A stretch of 64,000 bases of DNA from Treponema sp. JC4 (GTDB lineage Bacteria > Spirochaetota > Spirochaetia > Treponematales > Treponemataceae): the NCBI RefSeq assembly GCF_000260795.1, contig NZ_AJGU01000003.1, positions 1 through 64,000 on the forward strand, written 5' to 3'. The notes under the pieces are model-generated. The model was given only the letters and a program-made list of their open reading frames with translations, ran no database searches and was not told the DNA's origin. Made by a program: the position numbers and the translations under genes. Below are positions 25,726 through 35,021 of this stretch, in pieces. How positions within the stretch are numbered: position 1 is the stretch's first letter; every line of letters begins with the position of its first letter.

Positions 25726-26520
25726 TCAGTTTTGCAAAGAACTTTCAGGTATATCTGTAATCAGCATATGACCAGGTGCATGAGTAATACAAAAATCAGG
25801 TTTTGAATTCATGACAACGCTTTGAGGGGTTACGCCGCAGCACCAGAAAACAGGCACTTCGCCCGCTTTGATTGTACTTGGCTCTCCAAAATCAGGTTTT
25901 GAGATATCTTTTATACCTATAACTTCCGGCGCTCCTATGTGGATTGGCGCACCGTGAACTTTTGGAACCCTGGCTGTGATTGTGGTTGCTTTTACAATCT
26001 GATTGTAAGGAATGGGACGCATAGAAACGACCATTTTTCCGCTGAAAATACCCGCCGGATTCGTATCGATATTTGTAAGATACATAGGTACATTGTGATT
26101 TTCTGAAACGTTGCGGACATCAATTCCTGCAGCAATTAAAGGAGCTTCAAAAGAAAAAGAACAGCCGATAACAAAGGTCACAAGGTCATCCCGCCAGAAT
26201 TCGCTTACGTCGGTGTATTCACCGGCAAGCTGGCCGTTTTTCCAGATTCTGTATTTTGGCACATCGCGGGCAATATCACAGTCTGCGGCAGAAGTTCTTA
26301 AAAAACGGGAACCTTCGTCGCTGACTTCAAGAAGAGGACAGGACTGCTGATTTCGCTGGCAGAAGAGCAGAAAATCGTAGGCGTATTTTTTAGGAAGGAT
26401 GCAGAGGTTTGCCTGAGCATAGCCGTCGCACATTCCTGAAGTCTGTACTGTGATTTTTCCTTGGCGGATAAGTGTTCTGACCTCTGCTGGACTTTTATCT
26501 TTATAAATATTTGTATTCAT
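25726..26520 (-). CDS. DUF1445 protein, D-glutamate cyclase N-terminal-domain homologue
   Basis: 264 residues of the DUF1445/YcsI family, with the family segments SPAEVRTLIRQGK, CDIARDVPKYR, FVIGCSFSFEAPL, HGAPIHIGAPEVIGI and FWCCGVTPQSV. Database names call it putative hydro-lyase. The human D-glutamate cyclase (DGLUCY) joins a DUF1445-like half to a DUF4392 half; here the DUF4392 half is separate at 34103. I infer that the two products act together or on consecutive steps, turning D-glutamate into 5-oxoproline. AGGAGG precedes the ATG; the gene lies directly after pxpBC. Confidence 0.85.
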   Translation of the reverse strand: MNTNIYKDKSPAEVRTLIRQGKITVQTSGMCDGYAQANLCILPKKYAYDFLLFCQRNQQSCPLLEVSDEGSRFLRTSAADCDIARDVPKYRIWKNGQLAGEYTDVSEFWRDDLVTFVIGCSFSFEAPLIAAGIDVRNVSENHNVPMYLTNIDTNPAGIFSGKMVVSMRPIPYNQIVKATTITARVPKVHGAPIHIGAPEVIGIKDISKPDFGEPSTIKAGEVPVFWCCGVTPQSVVMNSKPDFCITHAPGHMLITDIPESSLQN

Positions 26521-26559
26521 TTTATGCCTCCTCTTCTCTTATCTTCTATATAGTTTGCT

Positions 26560-28251
26560 TTATTCTATTTTGAACTTTACCTTTGTGCCGGGAACTGCCT
26601 GAGCCAGAAGGCACATTGAGTGCCTTGTCACCGCCGCAATTTTGGCATAGCCGCCGGTTGTCTGCCGGTCCGCTGCCATAACGACAGGGAGCCCTGCCGA
26701 AGTAATCTGCACAGCACCAAACGGAATTGCATCAGAAATGATATCCGTCTTTCCGCAGTTTAGGCTTTCCCCAGAAAAGCGGATTCCCATGCGGTCGCTT
26801 TCAGGAAGGACGGTAAAAACCTGGCTCTGAAAGTCTTTTATTACCTCAGCGGGAAAATCTGAATACTGACTGCCCTTTGTGCATTTAAGAACGAGAGGCT
26901 GACTGCTGGAAGAAGGCAGCTGCTGTAAAATCGGCAGGACTTTTTTTTCAGTGCCGTCTGCAACCGCCAGTTTCCCCTTCTTTACCATATCACCGACTGC
27001 AATTTCGTCTCCGGCCTTGAGTTTCCGCCCGAAATATCCGCCGCTTTTGCTTTTTAAGTTTGTAGAGCGGCTTGCAAAAACCTGAGGCACAAGTAAGCCG
27101 CCCTTAAAGCAGATATAAGAGCGAAGACCTTTTGTAATAAAGCCACATTTTAAAATACTTCCTGCCGCTGCTAAATATTTTTTATTTATATAAATAGTTT
27201 TATCGTCAAGAGTAGCGCTGCACTCTCCGCCTGTAATTACAAATTCGCAGTCCAGAATAAATCTTATTGTCGGACCGAGGGCAGTTGCTTCAAGGCAGGC
27301 TGCATTTTCCTCGTTTCCAAGAAGGGCATTTCCAAGCCTGAAACTTTCTGCGTCCATCACTCCGCTCTGCCCGATACCCTGGTGCTGTAGTCCCAGCCGC
27401 CCCTTATCCTGCACAGAGGTCATCAAGCCAGGCTCAATGATTTTTATGCCGCTGGTGCAGACGTATTTCTGATACTGAGGCTTTGCGCGCGGGCGGAAGG
27501 AGGCACTGCTGTTTTTTGAAGAGGCATTGCCTTCCGAGGAGGCAGCCGCCATATTCTCAAACTGTTTTTTACTAATCGGGACAAAACGGATTCTATCCCC
27601 CGCCTGATAAAGACAGGCCGGATTTCTATTCTGGTCAAATACTTTTAGCGGAGTTCTGCCTATTATCCTCCAGCCACCAGGCGAATCAGAGGGATAAAGA
27701 CCAGCCTGTTTGCCTCCAATTGCTACACTTCCCGCAGGAATTTTTGTTCTAGGGCTTTCAAGACGAGGAGTTTCCAAAGATTCGTCCATGCCACCAAGGT
27801 AAGGAAAACCCGGAAGAAATCCCAGCATATAAATCAGATAATCTTTTGAATGATGAAGTTTGATTATCTCTTCTTTTGAAAGCCCTGTATGCTTGGCTAC
27901 ATCAGCTAAATCTGGAGCGAATTCTTCATCTTCATAGCAGACAGGAATCTCTACAATCCTGCCTGTTTTATCAGAACCCGCAACCCCCGAAGCTGAGTTT
28001 TTAATCACGCTCTTAATAAGTTTTTCCAGAGCAGAATGATTTGTTTTAGACGGATTAAAAAAGACAGTTACCGCACAGTAGGTAGGAAGGATTTCAATAA
28101 TCGCTTCTTGCAAGTCCGCCTTACCTTTGATATAAGCCTTAAAACTTTCAACAAAGGCAATAATCTCTGCATTTACCTCTTCGCAGATTTTCTGACTGAA
28201 CTGAACCTGAAGAGAATCTTCGCTGGAAACAACAATGCTGAGCTCTTTCAT
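26560..28251 (-). CDS. pxpBC: 5-oxoprolinase subunits B and C fused (PxpB-PxpC)
   Basis: 563 residues. Residues 1 to about 245 match PxpB/KipI: LGFLPGFPYLGGMDE, PAGSVAIGGKQAGLYPSD. From about 265 it matches PxpC/KipA: IIEPGLMTSVQDKGRLG and GNALLGNEENAACLEATALG, ending with TGGYAKIAAVTRHS. With PxpA (33318) these form the ATP-dependent enzyme that opens 5-oxoproline to glutamate. PxpB and PxpC are usually separate; here one frame covers both. AAGGCGG precedes the ATG. Biotin-dependent carboxylase naming in databases is a legacy label for this family. Confidence 0.9.
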   Translation of the reverse strand: MKELSIVVSSEDSLQVQFSQKICEEVNAEIIAFVESFKAYIKGKADLQEAIIEILPTYCAVTVFFNPSKTNHSALEKLIKSVIKNSASGVAGSDKTGRIVEIPVCYEDEEFAPDLADVAKHTGLSKEEIIKLHHSKDYLIYMLGFLPGFPYLGGMDESLETPRLESPRTKIPAGSVAIGGKQAGLYPSDSPGGWRIIGRTPLKVFDQNRNPACLYQAGDRIRFVPISKKQFENMAAASSEGNASSKNSSASFRPRAKPQYQKYVCTSGIKIIEPGLMTSVQDKGRLGLQHQGIGQSGVMDAESFRLGNALLGNEENAACLEATALGPTIRFILDCEFVITGGECSATLDDKTIYINKKYLAAAGSILKCGFITKGLRSYICFKGGLLVPQVFASRSTNLKSKSGGYFGRKLKAGDEIAVGDMVKKGKLAVADGTEKKVLPILQQLPSSSSQPLVLKCTKGSQYSDFPAEVIKDFQSQVFTVLPESDRMGIRFSGESLNCGKTDIISDAIPFGAVQITSAGLPVVMAADRQTTGGYAKIAAVTRHSMCLLAQAVPGTKVKFKIE

Positions 28252-28276
28252 AATCCGCCTTCTTTACTTTCAAAAA

Positions 28277-29017
28277 TCAGCCGCCAAGATATGCCTTCTG
28301 AACCTCTGGATTTGCCCGAAGTTCATCACTTGTGCCGCTCGCAATGATTTCACCGGTTCGGATAACATAACCGCGGTCAGCAAAATCAAGGGCAACCTTT
28401 GCGTTCTGTTCAATGACAAGAAGAGTCATCTTTTTCTGAACGTTCAGACGCTTAAGGGCGCGGAACATTTCAAACATCAGCTTTGGAGCAAGTCCCATAC
28501 TAGGCTCATCCAGCATGATAAAAGGACAGTCTGTCATAAGGGCACGTCCAACTGCCAGCATCTGTTGTTCACCGCCGGAAAGAAGTTCACTTCTCTGCTT
28601 GCGGCGTTCATAAAGACGGGGGAATAAATCATAAACCAGATCATACTGGTCGTTAATGTTCATTTCGCTGTTTTTTTCAAGCTGACGGGCATAACATGCC
28701 ATCTGAAGGTTTTCTTCAACAGTCAGGTTTCCAAAAATATGGCGGCCTTCAGGAACAAGGCACATCATCTTCTTCTGAATAAGAGTGTGAGGCTCCAGCT
28801 TCAAAATGCTTTGACCATTGTAAAGAACGTCCCCGCTGCGAACTGTAGGCGCTTCCGGCTTTGGAAGTCGCGATAAAGTCAGGAGTGTGGATGTCTTTCC
28901 GGCGCCGTTTGCGCCAATCAAAGTGACAATTTCACCCTTATCAACATTAAAACTTATTCCGTGAAGGGCTTCGATATTTCCATAGCCCACAACAAGATCT
29001 TTTACTTCAAGTAACAT
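28277..29017 (-). CDS. livF: Branched-chain amino acid-type ABC transporter ATPase LivF
   Basis: 246 residues with Walker A GANGAGKTS, signature LLSGGEQQMLAVGRALM and Walker B FIMLDEPSMGLAP, plus VPEGRHIFGNLTVEENL, a LivF-specific stretch. With LivG it powers the transporter whose membrane parts are LivH and LivM. AGGAGGG precedes the ATG. The family carries leucine, isoleucine and valine, but many members carry other amino acids or amides, and the locus here points to alanine, glutamate, 5-oxoproline or D-amino acids (inferred). Confidence 0.92.
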   Translation of the reverse strand: MLLEVKDLVVGYGNIEALHGISFNVDKGEIVTLIGANGAGKTSTLLTLSRLPKPEAPTVRSGDVLYNGQSILKLEPHTLIQKKMMCLVPEGRHIFGNLTVEENLQMACYARQLEKNSEMNINDQYDLVYDLFPRLYERRKQRSELLSGGEQQMLAVGRALMTDCPFIMLDEPSMGLAPKLMFEMFRALKRLNVQKKMTLLVIEQNAKVALDFADRGYVIRTGEIIASGTSDELRANPEVQKAYLGG

Positions 29018-29026
29018 ATGGCCCTC

Positions 29027-29839
29027 CTACTTTCTCTTAACAAGTCCGGCATAAGCATCGCTGATATTGATGTCGGAGTTTCCAAGATAAGCTTCAATAA
29101 CCGCAGGATTTTTCTGGATTTCCTCAGGTGTACCTTCTGCAAGTTCCTTTCCAAAGTTGATTACCTTAATACGGTCTGCCAGTGTATTTACAACCTGCAT
29201 CTGATGTTCAATCATCCAGATTGTGATTCCAAAAGTATCGTGAATCCATCTAATATAACTGATAAGTCCGTCCAGGTCGGAAGTTGAAAGACCTGCCGCA
29301 GGCTCATCAAGCATCAAAAGTTTTGGTTCAAGACTAAGGGCACGGGCAATTTCTACGCGGCGCTGAATACCGTAAGGAAGATTTTTCGGATAATCCAGAG
29401 CGGTATCTGCAAGCGAGAACTTTTCCAGAAGCTCCCATGCCTTTTTATGGATTTCTGCTTCACGTTCCTTGTAATTCTTTGTGTGCAGAAAAACATCCTT
29501 CAGATTAAAACCAAGGCGTGAATGCTGGGCAATGCAGATGTTATCCAGAACTGTCATATCACTCCAAAGGCGAATATTCTGGAAGGTTCGTCCAATCTGA
29601 AGGTCTGCAATTTTATGAGGACGGAGACCGTTTAATCTTGTCCCGTCAAAAATGATTTCGCCTTCAGAAGGCACATAAAATCCGCTTACCAGGTTGAAAA
29701 CTGTAGTTTTTCCGGCGCCGTTAGGACCAATCAAAGCATTAATCGAGCCCTTTTTGATTTCTACGTTTATGTCTGTGAGCGCCTGTAAGCCGCCGAATCT
29801 GTGTGTAAGATGTTCAATTTTTAATAAAGTTTCACTCAT
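29027..29839 (-). CDS. livG: Branched-chain amino acid-type ABC transporter ATPase LivG
   Basis: 270 residues with Walker A GPNGAGKTT, LivG-type IGRTFQNIRLWSDMTVLDN, signature LPYGIQRRVEIARAL (a divergent LSGGQ, normal for this family) and LLMLDEPAAGLSTSD. The start overlaps the livM stop as ATGA, and AAGGAG lies upstream. It works as a heterodimer with LivF. Confidence 0.92.
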   Translation of the reverse strand: MSETLLKIEHLTHRFGGLQALTDINVEIKKGSINALIGPNGAGKTTVFNLVSGFYVPSEGEIIFDGTRLNGLRPHKIADLQIGRTFQNIRLWSDMTVLDNICIAQHSRLGFNLKDVFLHTKNYKEREAEIHKKAWELLEKFSLADTALDYPKNLPYGIQRRVEIARALSLEPKLLMLDEPAAGLSTSDLDGLISYIRWIHDTFGITIWMIEHQMQVVNTLADRIKVINFGKELAEGTPEEIQKNPAVIEAYLGNSDINISDAYAGLVKRK

Positions 29840-30903
29840 GCTGCATCTCCTTCACTTCCTGGTCTGATTTGATTTTTATTCAGAGGGAAAAGCTTTTTAA
29901 GCCATGGGAATTTCTGAGGTAATTCCTTTGAACCCATAATTCCTTCCGGATGAAGCTCCATAATCAAAATCAGGATTAAAGGAATGATTACCCACTTCCA
30001 GATCTGAGCAGGGCGTAAAAGTTCCAGAAGAATTGTAAATACAAAGGCAGAAAGCACTGAACCGCTGAGTGAGCCCATACCGCCAAGGAATACCATTACA
30101 AGCGATTCTGTCGATTTCATGATTCCGAAGCTTGAAGGGTTGATAAATCCAAGAAGATGGGCAAAAAGTCCGCCCGCAATTCCCGCAAGGAAGGAACTGA
30201 ATGTAAAGGCAATCAGCTTCATATTGTTTGTGTTTACAGACATGATTTCTGCTGAGATTTCATCGTAGCGTACGGCAGAAATTCCCTTGCCCAAGGTTGA
30301 ATTCATCAGATAGTGAATTGCGACAACCGAAAGCACTGCAAAAATCAGACCCCAGATTAAAATCCAAGGCACATCAAGTACATCTGCCATACTGTTCATT
30401 ACACTTTTCATTCCCATAAGACCGCGGCTTGCACCAACAAGAGGAATGTTGTTGATTGCAGTCGTAACGATAAAGTTTGCCGCAACAGTGATGATTGCAA
30501 GATAGTCATCGCGGGTTTTGAAAGAAGGAATTGCAACGATAAGGCTTACAAGCATTGCTCCAAGTCCGCCAATCAGAATTGCAATCGGAAATCCCAGAAT
30601 TGCAAGCCCTTCCGGCAAAAGCGCATGACCTATAATTGAGTTTCCATCCTTAAAAAGAATAAGGGAAACTACGGAAGAAACGTATGCCCCGGTAGCCATA
30701 AATCCACCGTGTCCGCAGCTGAACTCGCCCATGTATCCGTTTACAACGTTCAGACTTGCCGACATGATTGCGTTGATACAGATTGTTACGATGATTGTCT
30801 GAAGATAGTTGTTTATGACTCCCACTTTTGCAAGAAGCGTAACAAGTAAAATCGATAAAATCGTCGTAACCGGTATTATGTATTTTCTCTTTTCGTTAGT
30901 CAT
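29836..30903 (-). CDS. livM: Branched-chain amino acid-type ABC transporter permease LivM
   Basis: 355 residues, polytopic. The family pattern is seen in NVVNGYMGEFSCGHGGFMATGAY (split here only by reading order), TRDDYLAIITVAAN and LLGFINPSSFG, followed by the conserved VFLGGMGSLSGSVLSA loop that contacts the ATPases. It lies between livH and livG with 12 bp and 4-bp-overlap spacing. AAGGGGG precedes the ATG. Confidence 0.91.
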   Translation of the reverse strand: MTNEKRKYIIPVTTILSILLVTLLAKVGVINNYLQTIIVTICINAIMSASLNVVNGYMGEFSCGHGGFMATGAYVSSVVSLILFKDGNSIIGHALLPEGLAILGFPIAILIGGLGAMLVSLIVAIPSFKTRDDYLAIITVAANFIVTTAINNIPLVGASRGLMGMKSVMNSMADVLDVPWILIWGLIFAVLSVVAIHYLMNSTLGKGISAVRYDEISAEIMSVNTNNMKLIAFTFSSFLAGIAGGLFAHLLGFINPSSFGIMKSTESLVMVFLGGMGSLSGSVLSAFVFTILLELLRPAQIWKWVIIPLILILIMELHPEGIMGSKELPQKFPWLKKLFPLNKNQIRPGSEGDAA

Positions 30904-30915
30904 ATAAAAGCCCCC

Positions 30916-31827
30916 TTAAATCTTTGTACTCTTAGCTACACCAAAGAAGCCTGTAGGTTTGATAGTCAGAATTACCAGAAGAATTACAAAGGAAACCAGG
31001 TCCTTGTAGCTTGACGGTAAAAAGGCTGTTACGAAGATTTCAATAAATCCAAGAAGGAAGCCGCCGATAAAGGCACCCTTAATATCACCGATGCCCCCTA
31101 CAACCGCTGCAATAAAGGCCTTCCAACCGATAATCATTCCCATGTAAGGGTCCATTACCGGATAAGACATACCAAAAAGAATACCCGCAACAGCGGCAAG
31201 CGCAGAACCTAAAGCAAAAGTAAAGGTGATTACTGTATTTACAGGGATTCCCATCAATGGAATCGCGAACTTATCATAAGAAATGGCACGCATACTCATG
31301 CCGAGTGTTGTTTTCTGAACTATGAACTGCAGCAATGCGAAAATCACAACTGCACTTACAATTACCAGAACCTTAAGGCTGGTGATTGTTACCGGCCCGA
31401 TATTCCATACCTGCTTTGGAAGAATATCAGGGAAGCTTCTTGCAGAAGCACCAAAAACTGCAAGGTTTCCGTTTTCAAGAATAAAGCCAATCATTAAGGC
31501 TGTGATTACTACATAAAGTCTGTTGGCACCTTTAGCGCGTAAAGGTTTGTAAGCAATTTTTTCGATTCCTACGCCCAAAAGAGCGGTAAGAGCCATTGTG
31601 CACAAAAGTGTAACTATAAAAAGCGGTACGCCAGTAAGTCCTGCAAAATGTGCAGTAAAAAAAGCTACCAGGAAAAATGCTATGTAGGTGGATGTCATAA
31701 AGATATCACCATGAGCAAAGTTGATAAGCCGCAGAACGCCATAAACAAGGCAGTAGCCAAGGGCAATCATCGAATAGAAGCTTCCCCACTGGAGTGCATT
31801 AAAAAAGTTCTGTATAAAAAATGTCAT
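30916..31827 (-). CDS. livH: Branched-chain amino acid-type ABC transporter permease LivH
   Basis: 303 residues from the ATG at 31827, which follows AAGGAGGG at good spacing; the longer frame from 31896 would run through the terminator hairpin and is rejected. Seen: ALGYCLVYGVLRLINFAHGD, the LivH signature, and the ATPase-contact loop VVGGIGDIKGAFIGG. It is the first gene after the livJ terminator, so its transcription depends on read-through from livJ or on a promoter I cannot see. Confidence 0.91.
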   Translation of the reverse strand: MTFFIQNFFNALQWGSFYSMIALGYCLVYGVLRLINFAHGDIFMTSTYIAFFLVAFFTAHFAGLTGVPLFIVTLLCTMALTALLGVGIEKIAYKPLRAKGANRLYVVITALMIGFILENGNLAVFGASARSFPDILPKQVWNIGPVTITSLKVLVIVSAVVIFALLQFIVQKTTLGMSMRAISYDKFAIPLMGIPVNTVITFTFALGSALAAVAGILFGMSYPVMDPYMGMIIGWKAFIAAVVGGIGDIKGAFIGGFLLGFIEIFVTAFLPSSYKDLVSFVILLVILTIKPTGFFGVAKSTKI

Positions 31828-31864
31828 TTGACCCTCCTTAAAAATCCGCGTCAGCGGTCCATCT

Positions 31865-31894
31865 AAAAAACCGGGGCTACCCGAAGGCAGCCCC
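31865..31894 (-). terminator. UUCG-loop terminator between livJ and livH
   Basis: On the minus strand GGGGCTGCC-TTCG-GGTAGCCCC is followed by GG and TTTTTT. It lies just after livJ and before livH, where partial termination would give more binding protein than permease and ATPase. Confidence 0.85.
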
Positions 31895-31908
31895 AAAAAC
31901 TTTTTTAT

Positions 31909-33078
31909 TTATGGCTGCAAGCTCTTTACGAACTCGAACTCTCCTTCTTTTGTAACACAAACGATTACGGCATCCTTAACAGGGTCTCCTTCCGGAGTAA
32001 ACTTCATGTTTCCTGTAATGCCAGGGAAGCTCTGAATCTTTCCAAGCGCATCCTTGATTGCTGTGCGGTCTTTTTTCAAGTTTCCTGTAAGTCCGCAATC
32101 CTGAATTGCCTGAAGAACAAGGTAAACAGCATCATAAGTCAGGGCTGCAACATCATCAGGAACATAACCGTAAGCCTTCTGATATTTTTCGATGAACTCT
32201 TTTGTCTTGCCGGTTGCACCCTTTGCAGCGTAGTGAGTGGTAAAGTAGTTACCTACAACAGCACCCTTTGAAAGCGGGAACAAGTCAGCAGAACCCCATG
32301 AGTCTGAACCCATTACAGGCTTTTTCCAGCCAAGGTCTTTTGCCTGTGATGTAATAAGTCCAACGTGGTTGTAATAAACCGGAAGATAAAGAAAGTCTGC
32401 TCCTGAGTTTACAACCTTAGTCAGCTGTACACTGAAGTCCTGGTCTTTCTGACCAAATGATTCATATACAACTACCTGTCCATACTTTGATTCCCATTCG
32501 CCCTTAAACAGCTCTGCAAGGGTTTTTGAATAGTCATCCTCAAGGTTGTAGATGATTGCTACTTTCTTTCCACCAAACTGTTCGCTGGAGAACTTCGCAG
32601 CTACAGGAGCCTGGAATGGATCAAGGAAGCAGGCACGGAAACAATAAGGTCTGTTCTTTGTAACGCTTGGGTTTGTTGCCCATGGAGAAACCATAGGAAC
32701 TTTAGCGTCGTTGTAGATTTCACCGGCAGGAATTGCACGACCAGAACCTTCTGGTCCGATAGAAGCAAGAACCTTATCTATATCTATCAGTTTATTTGCA
32801 GCGTTGATTGCAGAATCGGCTTTGAGCTCGTTATCGACGTAAACAAATTCGAGTTTGTATTTCTCGCCTTTAACTTCAAGACCGCCGGCAGCATTAATTT
32901 CGCCTTTAATAATTTCTCCGGCAAATTTTGCGCTTTCCCCTACTTTTGGTGAGTCACCGGTCAGCGGAATGTTGAATCCGATTTTAATTGATTTGGGACC
33001 TTTGGATGCTGCATAGGCGCCGGAAATTACCGACAAAGCAGCAAGTCCTGTTGCAAGAGTTTTGTTGAGTCTATTCAT
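31909..33078 (-). CDS. livJ: Branched-chain amino acid-type ABC transporter substrate-binding protein
   Basis: Periplasmic binding protein of 389 residues from the ATG at 33078, which has AAGGAG upstream and begins a signal peptide (LNKTLATGLAALSVISGAYA); the frame open from 33231 crosses the operator and is rejected. Mature domain: IKIGFNIPLTGDSPKVGES, FVYVDNELKADSA and PMVSPWATNPSVT, typical of the LivJ/Leu-Ile-Val-binding fold. The true ligand is unknown. It is first in the transport segment and lies 3' of a GntR-type palindrome at 33214-33243. Confidence 0.92.
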   Translation of the reverse strand: MNRLNKTLATGLAALSVISGAYAASKGPKSIKIGFNIPLTGDSPKVGESAKFAGEIIKGEINAAGGLEVKGEKYKLEFVYVDNELKADSAINAANKLIDIDKVLASIGPEGSGRAIPAGEIYNDAKVPMVSPWATNPSVTKNRPYCFRACFLDPFQAPVAAKFSSEQFGGKKVAIIYNLEDDYSKTLAELFKGEWESKYGQVVVYESFGQKDQDFSVQLTKVVNSGADFLYLPVYYNHVGLITSQAKDLGWKKPVMGSDSWGSADLFPLSKGAVVGNYFTTHYAAKGATGKTKEFIEKYQKAYGYVPDDVAALTYDAVYLVLQAIQDCGLTGNLKKDRTAIKDALGKIQSFPGITGNMKFTPEGDPVKDAVIVCVTKEGEFEFVKSLQP

Positions 33079-33213
33079 AGCGGGCTCCTTGTTTTTTTTT
33101 TGCAAAAAGCCCGGGAACGCAAGTTCAACAAGACTTTCTGCATATAAATTAAAAGGGCTATACAGCTCTTTTTTATACACACGCAACGTCTTTGTTGACC
33201 TGGTTTGTATATG

Positions 33214-33243
33214 CTTTAATACATCGTGCATGATGTATTAAAG
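33214..33243. promoter_or_regulatory. GntR-type operator palindrome, livJ copy
   Basis: A 30-bp near-perfect palindrome centred on ATCGTGCATGAT, with arms CTTTAATAC and GTATTAAAG. Only the innermost base pair set deviates. It lies 136 bp upstream of livJ. Same core as 34966, 35697 and 36634. Confidence 0.85.
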
Positions 33244-33317
33244 ATGTCATTAATTTATCAGATGGATAAAAAACATGCAATAGGGTTTTTAAAAAATATT
33301 TAAGATTTTTTGTATTT

Positions 33318-34079
33318 TTAAAGTCCCATTGCTTTTACAGTTATGCCTTCTTCCTCCAGACGCTTTCTGATTTTTACTACAAAATCCAAAGCTTTGGGAT
33401 TATCACCATGAACGCAGACAGAATCAGGTTCAACCGGGATTTCCTTACCTGTAATTGCCCTGACCTTTCCATAGCGCACCATATCAATAATGCGCTGGAT
33501 TGCTTCATTTTCATCTTCTATCATTGCTCCGGGCTTTGTACGCGCCACAAGAGAACCGTCTTCTTCATAAGCGCGGTCGGCAAAAACCTCTTTTTTGAAA
33601 GGAATTCCGACCGTCTGAGCCGCCTTAAGCATCTGACTGCCGCTGAGCCCCAGTAAAATCAGACAAGGATTGTACTCGCCTATAGCTTCTGCAATTGCCA
33701 GCGCCATTTTTTCATCTTTTGCGGCCATATTGTACATCGCACCGAGAGCTTTTACATGCTGCAGGGTAATTTTATTTGCGCGGCAGAAGGCATCCAGAGC
33801 GCCAAGCTGATAAGTCACCATTGCCTTAAGTTCTGCGCTGCTGACATTCATATTTCTGCGGCCAAAGCCCACAAGATCAGGAAAACCCGGGTGCGCCCCC
33901 ACCCCAACGCCGGCTTCCTTTGCCAGCCTTACAGTTTTTTCCATGACAAGGGGATCTGAAGCATGAAAACCGCAGGCAATATTTGCCGAGCTGACATATT
34001 TAATCACTTCTTCATCAAGTCCGATTTTATAATTTCCAAAACTTTCACCCAAATCACAGTTCAAATCAATTTTAAGCAT
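33318..34079 (-). CDS. pxpA: 5-oxoprolinase subunit A (LamB/YcsF family)
   Basis: 253 residues of the LamB/YcsF family, with the invariant start IDLNCDLGESFGNYK, ANIACGFHASDPLVM, GAHPGFPDLVGFGRR and CVHGDNPKAL. PxpA, PxpB and PxpC together hydrolyse 5-oxoproline to glutamate with ATP. Here PxpA is separated from fused PxpBC by the transporter genes but has the same orientation. GGAGG precedes the ATG. Confidence 0.93.
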   Translation of the reverse strand: MLKIDLNCDLGESFGNYKIGLDEEVIKYVSSANIACGFHASDPLVMEKTVRLAKEAGVGVGAHPGFPDLVGFGRRNMNVSSAELKAMVTYQLGALDAFCRANKITLQHVKALGAMYNMAAKDEKMALAIAEAIGEYNPCLILLGLSGSQMLKAAQTVGIPFKKEVFADRAYEEDGSLVARTKPGAMIEDENEAIQRIIDMVRYGKVRAITGKEIPVEPDSVCVHGDNPKALDFVVKIRKRLEEEGITVKAMGL

Positions 34080-34102
34080 AAAAGACCTCCAGAAGCAGGA
34101 AA

Positions 34103-34939
34103 TTATACCGCCTCTTTCAAAGCATCAATGATTTCTTTTTCAGTTTCCATTCCAAAACCGTCAACGCTGACAATCTGCTCTTTAAGAACGCCGTCAACGC
34201 TTCCAAGCTTTACTGTCTCTTCAATGTAGTCACGGACTTCTTCATAAGACATAAAGACATTTTTTCCGCTCAGCTTTTCAAGATAGGCAGTGATTGCGTA
34301 TGCGCCCCAGTTAGAAACCGTAGCGATAACCAGTAAATCAGTTTTTACAACGCAGGGCACAAGAGAAAGTTTTTCTGCAATCAAAGATGCAACATTTCCC
34401 ATGCCGATTTCGTTTCCGCCGTCCCCTACACCAATCGTAGGAATTTTTCCAAAAGCCTGTTCAAACAGAAGGTCAACACGAGCCGTCTTTTCTGCAATGC
34501 TGACACCGCGCATATTGGCATAATCACGGTTGCTGTTTTTACCGCAGCGCTCGATACTGATAAGTCCAACCGGCTTATATTTTTCAAGAACCTTTCTGCA
34601 CCAGTCATCACCTTCATCAAAAGGCATATAAACAGTGTCGATATCCTTTAATTCAAAAAAACCGCGGGTAAAATCATCTGTAACGATAACCGGTCTGTAA
34701 CCAAGTTTTTTGAGGGCAAGGGCCAGAAAAACTGTTCCCGAAGGACCGTCAGTTTCCGCATAACCCGCTACAAAAAATCCGGTTGCAAGAAAAACTACGC
34801 CTTTTTTCCACGAAAGAATCATTTTTGCAGCTTCTTCCGCATAGTCGCCCTTCATTTCCTTTCGCAGAATATCCATTCCCCTTCCCGAATGGCGCAGGAC
34901 AATATCTTCAATCAATTCTTCCTGAATTACTTCTTCCAT
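34103..34939 (-). CDS. DUF4392 protein, D-glutamate cyclase C-terminal-domain homologue
   Basis: 278 residues of the DUF4392 (D-glutamate cyclase-like C-terminal) family. Seen: FLATGFFVAGYAETDGPSG, VIVTDDFTRGFF, LISIERCGKNSNRDYANMRG and IGVGDGGNEIGMGN, a glycine- and acid-rich motif set. In vertebrate DGLUCY this domain is fused to a DUF1445-like one; here the DUF1445 partner is at 25726. Inferred reaction: D-glutamate to 5-oxo-D-proline. AAGGAG precedes the ATG, and an operator core lies 27 bp upstream. Confidence 0.85.
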   Translation of the reverse strand: MEEVIQEELIEDIVLRHSGRGMDILRKEMKGDYAEEAAKMILSWKKGVVFLATGFFVAGYAETDGPSGTVFLALALKKLGYRPVIVTDDFTRGFFELKDIDTVYMPFDEGDDWCRKVLEKYKPVGLISIERCGKNSNRDYANMRGVSIAEKTARVDLLFEQAFGKIPTIGVGDGGNEIGMGNVASLIAEKLSLVPCVVKTDLLVIATVSNWGAYAITAYLEKLSGKNVFMSYEEVRDYIEETVKLGSVDGVLKEQIVSVDGFGMETEKEIIDALKEAV

Positions 34940-34965
34940 AAGCGATGTCTCCTTTTGTTAGAAAC

Positions 34966-34977
34966 ATCGTGCACGAT
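34966..34977. promoter_or_regulatory. GntR-type operator, DUF4392 copy
   Basis: A perfect ATCGTGCACGAT core with ACATCG and CGATTGT flanks, between the gntR stop and the DUF4392 gene start. Confidence 0.75.
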
Positions 34978-35021
34978 TGTAAAGCCTGGTAAATTACTGC
35001 AAATCTCTTCAAAAAAAATGC

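Noticed and set aside
31828-31896. Upstream extension of livH to 31896
   Set aside because: It would translate through the livJ terminator, and a much better ribosome binding site precedes the ATG at 31827.
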